Below, in pieces: positions 1 through 8,554 of a stretch of DNA of 64,000 bases. The notes under the pieces were generated by a model that did not search any database, was not told the DNA's origin, and was given only the letters and a program-made list of their open reading frames with translations. Within the stretch, counting starts at the first letter, position 1, and each line of letters starts with the position of its first letter. The DNA is from Falsihalocynthiibacter arcticus (lineage in GTDB: Bacteria; Pseudomonadota; Alphaproteobacteria; Rhodobacterales; Rhodobacteraceae): assembly GCF_000812665.2 (NCBI RefSeq), contig NZ_CP014327.1:2509501-2573500 (forward strand), written 5' to 3'. Both the position numbers and the translations under genes were made by a program.

Positions 1-1464
1 ACCAGCCATGCCATCAATGACGCTTGAGGGTTCACAAAGCAGCAATCCCTGATCGAGAAGAAGGGCATGATGTTCCTTGCGGCTTTTGGCATCTTCGGCA
101 TCGTAGGCGGTACGCGCGTCAAAGAATGCCTCTAGATCCGTAAGTGCTAGACGAGGCAGCAGATATTGAACCGTATTCTCTTTTGACCCCGGTACCTGCT
201 TGATGGGCACTTCGGGAGAGAAGGATTCATCTAACAAATCAACCCACGCATTAGTCAGCACATCGTTGGTTTCTTGAGGTGTTCTTAGTTCGAGAAACTC
301 AGGCTGATAGTCAGCCATTAAGCCCAATTCTTCGCGCAAGCCGTGATTTGCGGGAATATCAGTGTCTGACCCAAATCCGAGCAAATGGATCCAACGGGCA
401 CCCCATGGCGTCCGGGCCGCGGAATGCTGCGTCGAGGGAGCGCCGACCCAGTTTAAAAGGCGCAGGGATTCCCAAAGGCTTGCGCCATGGCGTTCGGTAA
501 AGAGCTCCATCAACCGCTGCTTGGTCAACTCAAATGCATGTTTAGAACCTTGGCTCTTGGGCTGTGGCACAACGATGAAACCGGCCGTGAACGGGTTTTT
601 GTACAGATCGCCGCACGATACCTCGACACCTTTATTCTTGGTATCATCACAAAGCACATCCAGCTCTGAAAAGACTGCGTGTAACTGAGATGTCCGTTTC
701 GGTGTAAGATCCTCGCGGTGTGGCATGATGCCAATGCCAGTCACCAACATGCGACGACCAAACATTCTAGATGACAGGTGACGAGAGAGATCCATCGCGA
801 TCCCGCTTCCGGTACTATCGCCAAGTCCGAAAACCACACAAACGATCGAGTCGCCTTCGGTCTGCTCGACGCTCTTTGCGAACCGTTTTAGCGCCGAAAA
901 CATCGACCGGTCACCGTCATAATACGCTCGACCATAGCTCGCCTTCGAAACAACTCGCGGTATGGATCCATCGTCATTTCGCATCGGAGTTTCGGGCGAC
1001 AGCCAAGCTGCCGCATCTGCGTTCTCATGGTTGAGGGGGTATTCCAGATTTAGAAACTCTGGGTACCGCGCAAGAGAGTTTTGCAGCTCTTCCATCGCGG
1101 GTTCGTCAAGGGAAATCGTTTCGATCTGTGACTTATCCTTTGGAAAGTCTTCGGCTGCAGAACGAACGAGTTTCAAGGCTTTGTCGCCTATATCAACAGC
1201 GAGCCCCGTGAACCGGGACCCGGCCGCGTCAAGCAAGTCCTTCGGAGCCTCACGCAGAAACGTCTCGACAACTTGGGCACCTTCAGCGCCAACGCCAACC
1301 AAATGGATACTGAATGGAAGATCGGAAGCATCCTTGATAAGGTGAATGCCCCGGTTCAAAGCGTCAAGCTTGCGTTGCTGCAACTTGGCTTCGGTTGTCC
1401 CAATAGCAGGGAGCGGCCTTCCTTGGTTTAGATCTAGTCCAGTTTTTGACGCCATTTTATGCAT
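1..1464 (-). CDS. Tubulin/FtsZ-like GTPase, C-terminus beyond window
   Basis: The minus strand is open from an ATG at 1464 to the window edge (488 codons, no stop). Near residues 57-62 there is a Gly-rich loop (LVGVGAEG) at the position of the first FtsZ nucleotide loop, followed by a beta strand (FTGLAVD) like the FtsZ T3 strand. Residues 213-221 read GLGDSTGSG, close to the tubulin signature GGGTG(T/S)G, and the following LVTGIGIMPHRED resembles the FtsZ strand ending in PFxxE. I read it as a tubulin-superfamily protein, probably of the prokaryotic tubulin-like type rather than division FtsZ, because spacing and flanks differ. An alternative ATG at 1455 has a better-placed GGA. It is divergent from the amiEBCR operon and preceded by its own leader terminator. 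Function is unknown. Confidence 0.7.
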   Translation of the reverse strand, partial: MHKMASKTGLDLNQGRPLPAIGTTEAKLQQRKLDALNRGIHLIKDASDLPFSIHLVGVGAEGAQVVETFLREAPKDLLDAAGSRFTGLAVDIGDKALKLVRSAAEDFPKDKSQIETISLDEPAMEELQNSLARYPEFLNLEYPLNHENADAAAWLSPETPMRNDDGSIPRVVSKASYGRAYYDGDRSMFSALKRFAKSVEQTEGDSIVCVVFGLGDSTGSGIAMDLSRHLSSRMFGRRMLVTGIGIMPHREDLTPKRTSQLHAVFSELDVLCDDTKNKGVEVSCGDLYKNPFTAGFIVVPQPKSQGSKHAFELTKQRLMELFTERHGASLWESLRLLNWVGAPSTQHSAARTPWGARWIHLLGFGSDTDIPANHGLREELGLMADYQPEFLELRTPQETNDVLTNAWVDLLDESFSPEVPIKQVPGSKENTVQYLLPRLALTDLEAFFDARTAYDAEDAKSRKEHHALLLDQGLLLCEPSSVIDGMAG

Positions 1465-1628
1465 TTCCAATTCAGTCGTTTGTTTTTGGCTAAACGTTTA
1501 CTCACCCAATCCTCTTTGGAACGAGATAAACTGTCAGCGATATAATTGCCGAACGGATGGCAATAACTTGAAGCTCATTTGCATTTACTGTCCCCTAAAA
1601 AAATCAACTGGATGCTAGATACGAAAAC

Positions 1629-1678
1629 GAAAAAAGCCCCAGCGCTAATCGCTCTTAAGAGCGCTTGCGGTGGGGCTT
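1629..1678 (-). terminator. Intrinsic terminator inside the leader of the tubulin-like gene
   Basis: Read leftward, AAGCCCCA (1678-1671) pairs with TGGGGCTT, with a perfect inner inverted repeat CGCTCTT/AAGAGCG, followed by six T residues at 1635-1630. It lies about 165 bases upstream of the tubulin-like start and has no convincing gene to its right on the same strand, so it looks like an attenuator in a long 5' leader rather than the end of another gene. Confidence 0.6.
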
Positions 1679-1697
1679 TGTTGCCGAGAATGTTGGT

Positions 1698-1711
1698 AAG
1701 CTCAGTTGCTT
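1698..1711 (-). promoter_or_regulatory. Candidate ANTAR-type hairpin upstream of the leader terminator
   Basis: Read leftward: AAGC, hexaloop AACTGA, GCTT. The terminator hairpin at 1678 follows 19 bases later. The amiE leader on the other strand has the same order: short stem, six-base loop starting AAC with G at position 5, about 21 bases, then terminator. ANTAR proteins such as AmiR bind hairpins with hexanucleotide loops to prevent termination. The stem here is only 4 bp, so this is suggestive only. Confidence 0.35.
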
Positions 1712-2117
1712 GCCTTTAACGCTGGCACAAGGCATGTCGATCCGTCAAGCGCGAAGTTAAACTTTCTTAAACATTGCTGTATTCGACTGTTTTATATTAA
1801 TAATCTGCCTATTTTTTAAGATTCACCCTCGGAATGTGGTGAAAAATTAAAACTTTTTTTGGGGTAGTGACGCGCTGAACCGCTTTTTCCACTAACTTGG
1901 TTCGCGTCGGCAGAATGTAAATTGAACAAGAATCGCATGTCAGGCCAATTGGCGGCACCAGACGTTACTATCAGTAACAGCCCGTTCTGATTTGAGAGCA
2001 TTGCGTTATGATGCCGTTTGAGATTTTGTTGGACAGAAGGCTTCATCCTTCGCGGTAGTTTCGGAAATTCAAAAAAAGGCCTTGCATATCTCCCACTCCT
2101 GATGAATGCTTTTAGGA

Positions 2118-2133
2118 AGCTCAACAGCGAGCT
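2118..2133 (+). promoter_or_regulatory. Candidate AmiR-binding hairpin in the amiE leader
   Basis: AGCTC (2118-2122), hexaloop AACAGC, GAGCT (2129-2133): a perfect 5-bp stem with a six-base loop, 21 bases upstream of the leader terminator. In Pseudomonas, AmiR binds the amiE leader RNA and suppresses a terminator. This is the best candidate for one half of the usual two-hairpin ANTAR element; I could not define a clear partner hairpin. Confidence 0.45.
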
Positions 2134-2154
2134 GAAGAATATACTGAGCAAATA

Positions 2155-2201
2155 GGCTCTCCAAATGTGGCGACAACGCCGCGTTGGAGGGCCTTTTTTT
2201 T
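2155..2201 (+). terminator. amiE leader terminator (antitermination target)
   Basis: GGCTCTCCAA (2155-2164) pairs with TTGGAGGGCC (2184-2193), with an inner GGCG/CGCC pairing, and is followed by eight T residues. It stands 177 bases before the amiE ATG with no complete upstream gene on this strand, which is the architecture expected for AmiR-controlled antitermination of amidase expression. Confidence 0.8.
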
Positions 2202-2378
2202 GTGCATTTTGCAAGCGGACCATGACCAAACGGGATCTGAGCATCTTTTTAGACAGAGATCGTATTGCTTTGATCTGCAACTCGGAAAAGCCCAACGGCA
2301 GTCATGCCAAAGAATAACTGGCAATCCCACGAGTGCCGGTCCTAACGCCCAACACGTAACAAAACGAAGGAATTAAAT

Positions 2379-3422
2379 ATGAGACATGGTGACATTTCAA
2401 GTAGCGACACCACAGTTGGTGTTGCAGTCGTAAACTACAAGATGCCTCGCCTTCATACGAAGGCCGAAGTATTGGAAAATGCCGAAAAGATCGCCGAGAT
2501 GGTCATCGGAATGAAACACGGCTTACCGGGAATGGATCTTGTCGTATTCCCTGAATACAGCACTCAGGGCATCATGTACGATCCCGATGAGATGATGGAG
2601 ACTGCGGCAGTCATTCCTGGTGCCGAAACCGAAGTCTTCGCGAGGGCCTGCCGCAAAGCAAATACTTGGGGGGTCTTTTCGATTACAGGGGAGCGTCACG
2701 AGGACCACCCGAAAAAGTCACCTTACAACACTCTTATCCTGATGAATAATAAGGGAGAAATAGTTCAGAAGTATCGCAAGATCCTTCCTTGGAACCCGAT
2801 CGAGGGCTGGTATCCAGGTGACCAGACCTATGTTGTTGAGGGCCCAAAAGGACTTAAGATCAGTCTGATCATTTGCGACGACGGTAACTATCCCGAAATC
2901 TGGCGCGATTGCGCGATGAAAGGTGCCGAACTAATCGTACGCTGCCAAGGTTACATGTATCCCGCAAAGGAACAGCAGGTCCTAATGTCTAAGGCAATGG
3001 CATGGGCCAACAATTGCTATGTCGCAGTGGCCAACGCGGCCGGTTTCGACGGCGTTTACAGCTACTTCGGTCACTCGGCTATCATCGGATTTGACGGGCG
3101 CACACTAGGCGAATGCGGTGAAGAAGACATGGGCATTCAATACGCCCAGCTGTCCATCCCCGAGATCCGTGATGCGCGAGCAAATGACCAGTCGCAGAAC
3201 CACCTCTTCAAACTGCTGCACCGAGGTTACACTGGCATTCATGCATCGGGTGACGGTGACAAGGGCGTGGCCGAATGCCCGTTCGAGTTCTATCGCAACT
3301 GGGTCAATGATGCTGAAAAAACCCGTGAGCATGTAGAATCGTTCACGCGCACGACCATCGGCGTTGCCTGTTGCCCTGTCGGAACCTTGCCAAACACTGC
3401 GAAAGAAAAAGAGGCCGATTAA
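2379..3422 (+). CDS. amiE: Aliphatic amidase AmiE
   Basis: Nitrilase-superfamily aliphatic amidase (EC 3.5.1.4) that hydrolyses short amides such as acetamide to acid and ammonia in the cytoplasm. At 347 residues it matches the Pseudomonas AmiE length (346) and is near-identical along most of its length as I remember that sequence. The Glu-Lys-Cys catalytic triad is at the canonical positions: Glu59 (FPEYSTQG), Lys134 (KYRK) and Cys166 ([10 protein letters not shown]). AAGGAATTAAAT precedes the ATG. It is the first gene of amiEBCR and is preceded by a long leader with a terminator. The C-terminal tail (CCPVGTLP) is intact. The close relative AmiF (formamidase) is less likely given the N-terminal MRHGDISSS signature. 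Confidence 0.95.
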   Translation: MRHGDISSSDTTVGVAVVNYKMPRLHTKAEVLENAEKIAEMVIGMKHGLPGMDLVVFPEYSTQGIMYDPDEMMETAAVIPGAETEVFARACRKANTWGVFSITGERHEDHPKKSPYNTLILMNNKGEIVQKYRKILPWNPIEGWYPGDQTYVVEGPKGLKISLIICDDGNYPEIWRDCAMKGAELIVRCQGYMYPAKEQQVLMSKAMAWANNCYVAVANAAGFDGVYSYFGHSAIIGFDGRTLGECGEEDMGIQYAQLSIPEIRDARANDQSQNHLFKLLHRGYTGIHASGDGDKGVAECPFEFYRNWVNDAEKTREHVESFTRTTIGVACCPVGTLPNTAKEKEAD

Positions 3423-3437
3423 CCAACCCAGAACTCG

Positions 3438-3461
3438 GGTGCGGCCAGTCCGGGCCGCACC
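3438..3461 (+). other. Stable hairpin between amiE and amiB
   Basis: GGTGCGGCC (3438-3446) and GGCCGCACC (3453-3461) form a perfect 9-bp GC-rich stem with a 6-base loop. There is no T run after it, so it is more likely a 3' stabiliser or processing element that raises amiE transcript over the downstream regulatory genes than a full terminator. Confidence 0.5.
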
Positions 3462-3486
3462 GAAAATCCCATAGGCAGGAGACAAG

Positions 3487-4620
3487 ATGCCCTTCTTGAA
3501 CGACCGGATCAACCAAACTCAAAGAGAAGTTAAACTGGCTTTGGCACTTGCCTCCGAAAATGCCAGCCATTTGGATCGCTTGCCCGCCAGCGATCCCCCT
3601 AATCCACTTCTTCAATCGCGATTTTCATTCGACTTACAACACATCGAAAACGAATTGCGAACGTTGATTATTGGCCAGGAAGAACCCATCAATCAAGTGA
3701 TGGAAATTCTCAAGGTTGTTCGCGCTGATATTGGAGATCCGCGAAAGCCACTCGCCTCTCTCATGTTTTGCGGGCCCACTGGGGTCGGGAAAACCGAAAC
3801 GGTCCGCACAATTGCGCGTGCCATGTACGGCGACGCCGACGCATTTTGTCGGGTGGACATGAACACACTGTCGCAGGAACATTACGCAGCTGCGATCACC
3901 GGTGCGCCACCTGGCTACGTTGGTTCAAAGGAAGGCACGACAATTCTCGATCAGGAAAAAATCGAAGGGACGCATGACCTCCCCGGAATTGTTCTTTTTG
4001 ACGAACTGGAAAAGGCGAGCAATGAGGTTGTGCTTGCGTTGATGAACGTCTTCGACAACGGTATTCTTACGGTTGCTTCAGGTGGGCGTACCTTCTCGTT
4101 CAGAAACAGCCTGATCTTCATATCATCAAACCTCGGCGCTCATGAATTGATGGCACTGGGCGAGACCGAAGTGTCGCAGGGCTCACTCTGGGGGCGTCTG
4201 ATGAGTAAACCGAAACCGCGCAGAGAAAGCGCGCGCGACATCGTGATGAAAGCCCTCATAGAACGGTTTCCGCCAGAACTGGTAAATCGGATCGACCATA
4301 TCGAAACCTTCAATTGGATCGGCAAGGAACGTTTGCCGGAGCTCGTTGGTGTCGAGCTGAAGCTTCTTAACAAACGGCTCCAAAAGCATAATTTTAGGCT
4401 CAAAATATCTGAGGAAGTAAAGAACCTCATCAGCACCGAGGGTTATGACAAGAGATTTGGGGCTCGGGATCTTCGTCGCGCAATGCGTCGAGTTCTGGAG
4501 TTTCCTCTGGCTGGGTATCTTCTGGGTGAACAAACTGGTTTTTCTTTGCCCGATGGTCATAATGTCGTCGACATCGAGGCCCGTTGCACCGATGGTATCA
4601 TCTCGTTCCGGCAGCTGTGA
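3487..4620 (+). CDS. amiB: AmiB, ClpA/ClpB-like AAA+ ATPase
   Basis: A single-ring AAA+ protein of 377 residues, close to Pseudomonas AmiB (about 371). Walker A GPTGVGKT is at 96-103, Walker B IVLFDELEKAS at about 168-178, a pore-loop-like PPGYVGS segment at 141-147, sensor-1 SLIFISSN near 208, and a Clp D2-type C-terminal domain with sensor-2 GYDKRFGARDLRR. The first 45 residues are not AAA+. The start has a good Shine-Dalgarno site (GCAGGAGACAAG). AmiB sits between amidase and sensor genes in pseudomonads and its exact role is unsettled (amide transport energisation or a chaperone-like role has been proposed). The gene ends just before amiC. Confidence 0.9.
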   Translation: MPFLNDRINQTQREVKLALALASENASHLDRLPASDPPNPLLQSRFSFDLQHIENELRTLIIGQEEPINQVMEILKVVRADIGDPRKPLASLMFCGPTGVGKTETVRTIARAMYGDADAFCRVDMNTLSQEHYAAAITGAPPGYVGSKEGTTILDQEKIEGTHDLPGIVLFDELEKASNEVVLALMNVFDNGILTVASGGRTFSFRNSLIFISSNLGAHELMALGETEVSQGSLWGRLMSKPKPRRESARDIVMKALIERFPPELVNRIDHIETFNWIGKERLPELVGVELKLLNKRLQKHNFRLKISEEVKNLISTEGYDKRFGARDLRRAMRRVLEFPLAGYLLGEQTGFSLPDGHNVVDIEARCTDGIISFRQL

Positions 4621-4633
4621 AGGAATCCGTTCA

Positions 4634-5794
4634 TTGGGAAATTGGAAAATTGGACTACTTTTCTCCGAAACTGGGGTGACGTCGATCATCGAGAAATCGC
4701 AACTTAATGGTGCGCTTCTTGCCATAGATCAAATAAATGAGAACGGCGGCGTCCTTGGCCATAAAATTGAACCAGTTAGATATGACCCCGGTTCGGTCGA
4801 CCAGAAATATGGAGAACTTTCGGAAAAGCTAATCACTGAACACAAGGTAAAGATCATATTCGGCTGCTACACGTCCTCTTCACGCAAGGAAGTTCTTCCA
4901 ATCATCGAACGCCGCAATGCTTTGTTTTTTTACCCCACTCTCTATGAGGGCTTCGAGTATTCGTCAAATGTCATCTACGGTGGTGCATGTCCTAATCAGA
5001 ATAGCGTTCCGTTAGGAAATTATCTGATGGAAAATTATGGGAAGCGCTTATTCTTTGTCGGCTCCGACTACATCTATCCGCGAGAATCAAACCGAGTGAT
5101 GCGCAATGTCGTGCGCCAAGCCGGAGGAGAAGTACTCGGTGAGGTATATTTTGATCTTGAAGCGAAAGAAATAGACTTCGCAGCAGTGACTAAGGAAATC
5201 AACCGGCTCAAACCGGACGCGATATTCTCAACCGTAGTTGGACAGTCATGCATCGAATTTTATAAAGCTTATTTGGCCGCCAGTGGGGACGGCACGACCT
5301 GCCCGATCGCTAGTCTCACAACTAATGAGGGGGAAATCGCAGCTATCGGTCCCGAAGCATCAGCAGGGCACATTACTGCTGCACCGTATTTCAGATCTAT
5401 AGAGTCTTCGGCGAACCAGAAATTTCTTGAGGCATACGCTAAAAAATTCGGCACAACCGTGGATGTCACGAGTGGTTGTGAAACCGCCTACAGCCAAGTT
5501 CACATTTTTGCTCGGGCCTTAGAAGAAACTGGAGAAATTGACACAGACAAGCTTAGGGAAGCGTTGCTCGGCACCAGTTATGACGCACCACAAGGACAAA
5601 TCAAAATTGATCCAGATAATAACCACACCTACCTTCAGTCAAGAATAGCCAAAGTCGATGCTTATGGCGAATTTATTATACAATCGCAGGTCCGCCGCGC
5701 GATAAAGCCCGATCCGTATCTTGTATTTCCAACGATTTACGACTTAAGTTTCCGATCTTTGGACGTGGCGGGAGGTGTGCGCCTAGATGAGTGA
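4634..5794 (+). CDS. amiC: AmiC amide sensor / AmiR-sequestering protein
   Basis: Periplasmic-binding-protein fold regulator that acts in the cytoplasm: it binds AmiR and releases it when short amides bind. I choose the TTG at 4634, preceded by GAAGGA at 4618-4623, because it gives 386 residues starting MGNWKIGLLFSETGVT, matching Pseudomonas AmiC (385, with IGLLFSETGVT at the same place). The longer open frame from 4445 would run far into amiB and is not supported. Conserved blocks seen: FGCYTSSSRKEVLPI, YEGFEYSSNVIYGG, FVGSDYIYPRESN, FSTVVGQS, ASLTTNE and DAPQGQIKIDPDNNH. It overlaps amiR by 8 bases, in keeping with coupled synthesis of the two partners. Confidence 0.93.
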   Translation: MGNWKIGLLFSETGVTSIIEKSQLNGALLAIDQINENGGVLGHKIEPVRYDPGSVDQKYGELSEKLITEHKVKIIFGCYTSSSRKEVLPIIERRNALFFYPTLYEGFEYSSNVIYGGACPNQNSVPLGNYLMENYGKRLFFVGSDYIYPRESNRVMRNVVRQAGGEVLGEVYFDLEAKEIDFAAVTKEINRLKPDAIFSTVVGQSCIEFYKAYLAASGDGTTCPIASLTTNEGEIAAIGPEASAGHITAAPYFRSIESSANQKFLEAYAKKFGTTVDVTSGCETAYSQVHIFARALEETGEIDTDKLREALLGTSYDAPQGQIKIDPDNNHTYLQSRIAKVDAYGEFIIQSQVRRAIKPDPYLVFPTIYDLSFRSLDVAGGVRLDE

Positions 5795-6386
5795 TCTGAT
5801 ACAAGGCCTCCGAAATCTACATGTGCTAGTGGTCCTTCCTAGAGAACAAAGTGCAGACGACCTGATTCAGCAAGTGAACAGGATTGGCTGCCAGGTCGAT
5901 CACTCGTGGCCGCTGCCAAAAACATTTCAAGAAAAATACGATTTGGTATTCTTAGATGTTACGGATCAAAATTCAGAGAAATTGAATCAATTCATCAACA
6001 GTAGTTCAAAAAAACAAACGATTGTAGCGGTTGTGGGATACGAGAATCCCTCAATGTTGGAATTGATATTTGACATCAAGGCTCATTCCGTCCTGAATAA
6101 ACCAATACGGGCATCTGGTGTAATGACCTCAATGCTCTTAGGTCAAAAAATCCAGAGCGAGAGATTTCAGTTTCGCAAGGACTTAAAAGCTCTCAAAGAT
6201 AAGTTGGAAAACGTTCAGAAAGTCAACGATGCAAAGTTCATTCTTATGCGGCACCGTAAAATTAATGACCGTGAAGCCTACGCTTTAATTCGAAAGCAGG
6301 CGATGGCGAAAAGAACCAACACAGCAGATATCTCACAAGCAATCATCAATGCTGAAAGCATTCTCAGTGATTTTGGGGATACATAG
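5787..6386 (+). CDS. amiR: AmiR, ANTAR-domain transcription antiterminator
   Basis: 199 residues, close to Pseudomonas AmiR (196). The N-terminal part (about 1-120) is a receiver-like fold without a clear phospho-acceptor set, followed by a helical linker (about 120-150) and a C-terminal ANTAR helix bundle (REAYALIRKQAMAKRT near 170-186). It binds leader RNA hairpins to block termination; AmiC sequesters it without inducer. The obvious target is the amiE leader (2118-2201). The divergent tubulin-like gene has a leader of similar layout and may be a second target. No amiS-type transporter follows: the next sequence is IS debris. Confidence 0.9.
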   Translation: MSDLIQGLRNLHVLVVLPREQSADDLIQQVNRIGCQVDHSWPLPKTFQEKYDLVFLDVTDQNSEKLNQFINSSSKKQTIVAVVGYENPSMLELIFDIKAHSVLNKPIRASGVMTSMLLGQKIQSERFQFRKDLKALKDKLENVQKVNDAKFILMRHRKINDREAYALIRKQAMAKRTNTADISQAIINAESILSDFGDT

Positions 6387-6517
6387 TAGCTTTGGAGGTG
6401 CTAGGTCGCGGTCAGTTTCATACTGGAAAAGATCGGAGTAGACTGTGCGTCGGCAGAGTTTTTGGGTCCAAATGCTGCGTAATTTAAGGGAGAGACTGGC
6501 TCATCTGGTTGGTTACA

Positions 6518-6695
6518 TTATGCGGCGCGTTGTCTGTGATGCAAGCGTCGCATTTCGAGTGTCTTTCGTTTGATTCTTTCCCTTTTCTGTAGAATGGCTT
6601 TGTCGCGACCGAAGTAGACGTCAGCGGGTGTGACGTTGTTGATACTCTCGTGGAGGCGCTGATGGTTGTAATGATTCCCACACTGCCTGCTAAAT
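6518..6695 (-). pseudogene. IS3-family transposase remnant (C-terminal end)
   Basis: The frame ending at 6518 gives about 59 residues with the IS3-type ending NHYNHQRLHESINNVTPADV followed by YFGR and a basic tail, the last part of an OrfB integrase-core transposase. The upstream part of this frame is not transposase-like. A different leftward frame, 6690-6884, is open for 64 codons (MGWLTIWNQARANSRITG, then GDAYRAFFEKIRYC) and looks protein-like, but I do not recognise it. The whole 6387-7118 stretch is best read as mobile-element wreckage that ends the ami operon. Confidence 0.7.
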
Positions 6696-7118
6696 CGGAT
6701 GAATGGGCCAGCGGGCGCGGTTGCTGTCGTTGATTGGGGTGCAGTAGCGGATTTTCTCAAAGAAGGCCCGGTAGGCGTCGCCGATGGTGTCGCGCGGTCC
6801 TTCAAGTCTATTTCCGGTAATCCTGCTATTTGCGCGGGCTTGGTTCCAGATCGTGAGCCAGCCCATTTTGCCCTTCTGATTGACCCTCTACCCGATGTTT
6901 TCGAACTCCCGCTGACATGCGCTCTACCTTCAGGTGTCTCGCGGAAGCGACTTCGCATTCGTCGGACAGCACCGCTGTAGGTTATCTACGTGAAAATGCC
7001 CTAGGTGGATGACAATCCACGGAAATCTGCCCAAACCTGTGTGCTTTACTATGCAATAAGCGCCAAGATTCACCCTGTATTCAATATGCGGAATGCCCGC
7101 TAAGCAAAGGTGACCCAA

Positions 7119-7520
7119 ATGAACAAGACGACCCTTCAGATGTGCTATGACTTTCGTACAATCGATGGCTGCCCTTTCAATAAAGAGATTGTCATAACGA
7201 TGGCCAAGGCGCTCGGCGTATCAGTGACATTGCCCTTAGAGGAAATTGAGGCCGAGGAATACCGGGTGCCGACCGGCCATTTTGTCGAGTTTTATGATGT
7301 AGTCGGATTCGATCTTAAAATGGCCATCGGGTTCGACCAGAATACACTCCGTGCTTGCGGACGGCTTCTGACATAGTTTCAAATCAAGGATGCAGGCATT
7401 ACGCATGACATCCACGTCAACGGCGAGCATTTTGATATGATGAATTTCGAATATCGCTACGGCGAACTGCTTGGTGTATTCCCTAGTCCGCGATATGATT
7501 GTCGGTCAAAAGATCATTGA
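7119..7520 (+). pseudogene. Small gene interrupted by an in-frame TAG
   Basis: ATG 7119 follows AAAGG at 7106-7110. The frame gives 85 residues (MNKTTLQMCYDFRTIDGCPF) to a TAG at 7374-7376, then stays open for another 47 codons (FQIKDAGITHDIHVNGEHFD) to TGA 7518-7520. A different frame from about 7474 to 7584 continues in protein-like fashion (DMIVGQKIIDRKRGQLRALS). This looks like one small gene with a nonsense mutation and a later frameshift, lying just left of the IS21 insertion. I do not recognise the family. Confidence 0.4.
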
Positions 7521-7801
7521 CCGCAAGCGAGGCCAGTTACGGGCACTGTCCGAGGAAACTGGCTTGAGCCGGGCAGGGCGCTGACCTAGGCTTGCCGAAT
7601 TACAAAACGCTCCCCTTTTCCGTATTAGTAACCCGCAGCTGTCAATCGCAGTGTAAAAAGGGACCAGATCGCGGCGTAAAATTGGTCCACTGAGTTCTCG
7701 GATGTTCTGCGCTTTGGTGCGCGTGCCCCCAAATAGCTAACGCGTGCCAAAGCGCATGTTGGCCCATGGGCCAACATTGTTCTGATCTTGATGTGTTTTG
7801 A

Positions 7802-8554
7802 TTACTGGCGGTTCTTACGACTGTGTTTGAGCCTATAGCTTTCGCCGTTCATCTCAAGGATGTGGACGTGATGTGTCAAACGATCCAGCAAGGCGCCCGT
7901 GAGCCGCTCTGAGCCAAAGACTTCGGTCCATTCATCAAAGGGCAGGTTTGAGGTTATGATGATGGAACCACGTTCGTAGCACTGCGAGATCACCTCAAAG
8001 AGCAATTCTGCGCCAGATTTACTCAGAGGAACGAAGCCTAATTCATCAATGATCAACAGATTCTGGCTCGTCAGTTGCTTTTGCATGCGCTGCAATCGGC
8101 GCTCATCTTGGGCTTCTATCAGATCATGAACCAAGGCTGCCGCCGTCGTGAACCGTACTTTCAACCCTCTTTGGCACGCGGCTAATCCAAGTCCTAAAGC
8201 TATGTGGGTCTTGCCCGTTCCCGATGGGCCGAGGGCAATAATGTTTTCTCTGCGAACCACGTAGTCACATCGAGCCAGATCCATCGTCAGTGGCTTGTTC
8301 AAGCTGGGCATGATCTTGAAGTCAAAACTATCCAGGCTTTTGGTGCTGGGGAACTTCGCCGCTTTGATCCGCCTTTCGATCATCCGCCGTTCGCGGTCAA
8401 TTAACTCCATCTCGCACAGACGCGCCAGATATTGGATGTGGTCCTTATTCTCAGCAGCACAGATTTGGGCTTGTTTTGCGTACTCTCCTTGGAACGTTGG
8501 CAAGCGCAACTTCTTGAGGTGGTGGTGCAGAAGGATTTGGGGAGCATCTGTCAT
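7802..8554 (-). CDS. istB: IS21 helper ATPase IstB
   Basis: 250-residue AAA+ ATPase of the IS21 helper family, related to DnaC. Walker A GPSGTGKTHIALGLG lies at about 108-122, Walker B LLIIDELGFVPLSKSGAEL in the middle, and sensor IIITSNLPFDEW follows. It directs IstA transposition complexes to target DNA. The ATG overlaps the istA stop by 4 bases. The length is normal and the gene appears intact. Confidence 0.93.
   Translation of the reverse strand: MTDAPQILLHHHLKKLRLPTFQGEYAKQAQICAAENKDHIQYLARLCEMELIDRERRMIERRIKAAKFPSTKSLDSFDFKIMPSLNKPLTMDLARCDYVVRRENIIALGPSGTGKTHIALGLGLAACQRGLKVRFTTAAALVHDLIEAQDERRLQRMQKQLTSQNLLIIDELGFVPLSKSGAELLFEVISQCYERGSIIITSNLPFDEWTEVFGSERLTGALLDRLTHHVHILEMNGESYRLKHSRKNRQ

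Noticed and set aside
1816-2295. 159-codon leftward frame across the amiE leader
   Set aside because: It runs through the amiE leader hairpin and terminator, has no ribosome site and its composition (many Arg, Ser, Leu without pattern) is not protein-like.
4445-4633. Longer N-terminus for amiC
   Set aside because: It lies inside amiB, has no ribosome site, and AmiC homology starts at the TTG 4634, which has GAAGGA in front.
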